Below, in pieces: positions 14,825 to 16,096 of a DNA stretch of 16,096 bases (its first letter is position 1; every line of letters begins with the position of its first letter). The position numbers were made by a program, and so were the translations under genes. The notes under the pieces are model-generated. The model saw nothing but the letters and a program-made list of their open reading frames with translations. It ran no database searches and was not told where the DNA came from. The stretch is taken from contig CAZTUA010000043.1 in NCBI GenBank assembly GCA_964616545.1, positions 1-16,096 on the forward strand, given 5' to 3'. This stretch comes from JAQVEM01 sp964616545. GTDB taxonomy: Bacteria; Actinomycetota; Humimicrobiia; Humimicrobiales; Humimicrobiaceae.

Positions 14825-14865
14825 TAAATATTAGAAATTAAATTTAAACAGAGAAAGGATATATT

Positions 14866-16074
14866 ATGGCTAAACAAAAATTTGAAAGAACAAAGCCTCA
14901 TATAAACGTAGGAACCATAGGCCACGTGGACCATGGTAAAACGACCCTGACCTCTGCTATTACAAAATGCTTAAAAAGCACCGGCATGAATGTAGAGGAA
15001 AGATCGTTTGATTCCATAGACAACGCTCCCGAGGAAAAAGAAAGAGGCATAACAATTGCCATTGCACACGTAGAGTATGAAACAGAAAACCGCCACTATG
15101 CCCATGTTGACTGCCCCGGCCACGCAGACTATGTAAAGAACATGATTACGGGGGCAGCCCAGATGGACGGAGCAATACTTGTGGTATCGGCAGCAGACGG
15201 CCCTATGCCCCAGACAAGGGAGCATATAGTTTTAGCAAGACAGGTAGCAGTTCCCTACATCGTGGTATTTCTAAATAAGATAGATATGGTAGACGACCCC
15301 GAGCTCATCGAGCTTGTTGAAATGGAAGTAAGGGATCTCCTTAAAGAATATGAGTTCCCCGGAGACGAGATACCTGTTATAAAGGGCTCGGCACTAAAGG
15401 CTATGAACTGTACATGCACCGATAAGGCAAACTGCCCCGACTGCAAGGTAATTTTAGAGCTCATGGAAAAGGTGGACAGCTATATAAAGACTCCCGAAAG
15501 GGATGTAGACAAACCATTCCTTATGCCGATAGAGGACATATTCACAATCACGGGCCGTGGAACAGTAGTTACAGGCAGGGTTGAAAGAGGAAAAATTGCC
15601 CTCCAGGACACAGTAGAGATAATAGGTATAAGGCCAAAGATACAGAAGACAGTCATAACCGGTGTTGAGATGTTTAGAAAGCTTCTGGATGAAGCACAGG
15701 CAGGAGATAACGTAGGGCTTCTGCTGAGGGGTATACAGAAAGAAGACGTTGAAAGAGGCCAGGTAATAGCAAAACCGGGCTCAATTACACCTCATGCCCA
15801 TTTTAAGGCCCAGGTATATGTACTGTCCAAAGATGAAGGCGGAAGGCATACTCCCTTCTTTAATGGTTACAGGCCCCAGTTTTACTTCAGGACAACCGAT
15901 GTTACCGGAACCATAAGCCTTGCCGAAGGCGTGGAGATGGTAATGCCCGGAGATAATACAGAAATGGAAATAAATCTCATAGCCCCCATAGCCATGGAGG
16001 AAGGCCAGAGATTTGCCATACGTGAAGGCGGAAGGACCATTGGAGCGGGTAGTGTTACAAAGATTATTGAGTAG
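14866..16074 (+). CDS. tuf: Elongation factor Tu (EF-Tu) with a four-cysteine loop
   Basis: EF-Tu delivers aminoacyl-tRNA to the ribosomal A site. The 402-residue product has GHVDHGKT (19-26), RGITI (60-64), DCPGH (82-86), NKID (137-140) and SAL (175-177). Domain II includes TGRGTVVTGRVERG, and domain III ends in GGRTIGAGSVTKI. Directly after the G5 motif, residues 181-196 replace the usual short loop with a segment about six residues longer holding Cys182, Cys184, Cys190 and Cys193 (CxCx5CxxC), a zinc-knuckle-like spacing. I recall comparable four-Cys loops in EF-Tu of some anaerobic Firmicutes but cannot check. AGAAAGGAT (14852-14860) precedes ATG 14866. It lies 41 bases after fusA and is co-transcribed with it. 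Confidence 0.98.
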   Translation: MAKQKFERTKPHINVGTIGHVDHGKTTLTSAITKCLKSTGMNVEERSFDSIDNAPEEKERGITIAIAHVEYETENRHYAHVDCPGHADYVKNMITGAAQMDGAILVVSAADGPMPQTREHIVLARQVAVPYIVVFLNKIDMVDDPELIELVEMEVRDLLKEYEFPGDEIPVIKGSALKAMNCTCTDKANCPDCKVILELMEKVDSYIKTPERDVDKPFLMPIEDIFTITGRGTVVTGRVERGKIALQDTVEIIGIRPKIQKTVITGVEMFRKLLDEAQAGDNVGLLLRGIQKEDVERGQVIAKPGSITPHAHFKAQVYVLSKDEGGRHTPFFNGYRPQFYFRTTDVTGTISLAEGVEMVMPGDNTEMEINLIAPIAMEEGQRFAIREGGRTIGAGSVTKIIE

Positions 16075-16096
16075 GCAGTGGAAAAGAAGGGTTATA

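Noticed and set aside
16075..16096. Ribosome site for the next gene
   Set aside because: The last 22 bases include a purine-rich AAGAAGGG, but no start codon is reached before the window ends.

Overview
The window is one long, all-forward block of core translation and transcription genes in the ancestral bacterial order: tRNA-Trp, secE, nusG, rplK, rplA, rplJ, rplL, rpoB, rpoC, rpsL, rpsG, fusA, tuf. Every protein is full length. There is no mobile element, CRISPR array or metabolic gene. The DNA is AT-rich (roughly 40% GC by eye, not counted), with many ATA (Ile) and AGA/AGG (Arg) codons. The organism is a bacterium. The beta-prime subunit has a long charged helical insertion near its N-terminus, at the place where actinobacterial beta-prime has one and Bacillus does not, and both RNA polymerase subunits read like actinobacterial or Gram-positive versions. 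I therefore suspect a deep, AT-rich, probably uncultivated lineage near Actinobacteriota. This is inference, and the insertion in the beta-prime trigger loop argues against a typical actinobacterium.

Layout. Positions 1-976 hold tRNA-Trp, secE (translocase subunit) and nusG (elongation factor). Positions 977-2247 hold a candidate promoter followed by rplK and rplA (the L11 and L1 stalk proteins). Positions 2248-3503 hold an L10-type autoregulatory leader with mutually exclusive antiterminator and terminator helices, then rplJ and rplL (the L10-L12 stalk). Positions 3504-3837 are a 334-base spacer with hairpins, a T9 tract and promoter-like motifs. This is where L12 output would be uncoupled from RNA polymerase output. 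Positions 3838-11693 hold rpoB and rpoC. Positions 11694-11848 are a spacer with promoter-like elements. Positions 11849-16074 form the str operon: rpsL, rpsG, fusA and tuf. The next gene (rpsJ in many genomes) would begin beyond the window.

The genes work as a growth-rate module: ribosomal stalk proteins, the two large RNA polymerase subunits, the NusG coupling factor, the decoding-site proteins S12 and S7, and the two elongation GTPases. They are probably read from several promoters with internal attenuators.

The unusual features are additions to conserved proteins: a 50-residue Lys/Glu N-terminal extension on L7/L12, a roughly 87-residue charged C-terminal tail on beta with an internal 54-base repeat, an enlarged acidic insertion in beta-prime, an approximately 110-residue insertion in the beta-prime trigger loop, and a four-cysteine loop at the end of the EF-Tu G domain. 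I see no separate new gene system.
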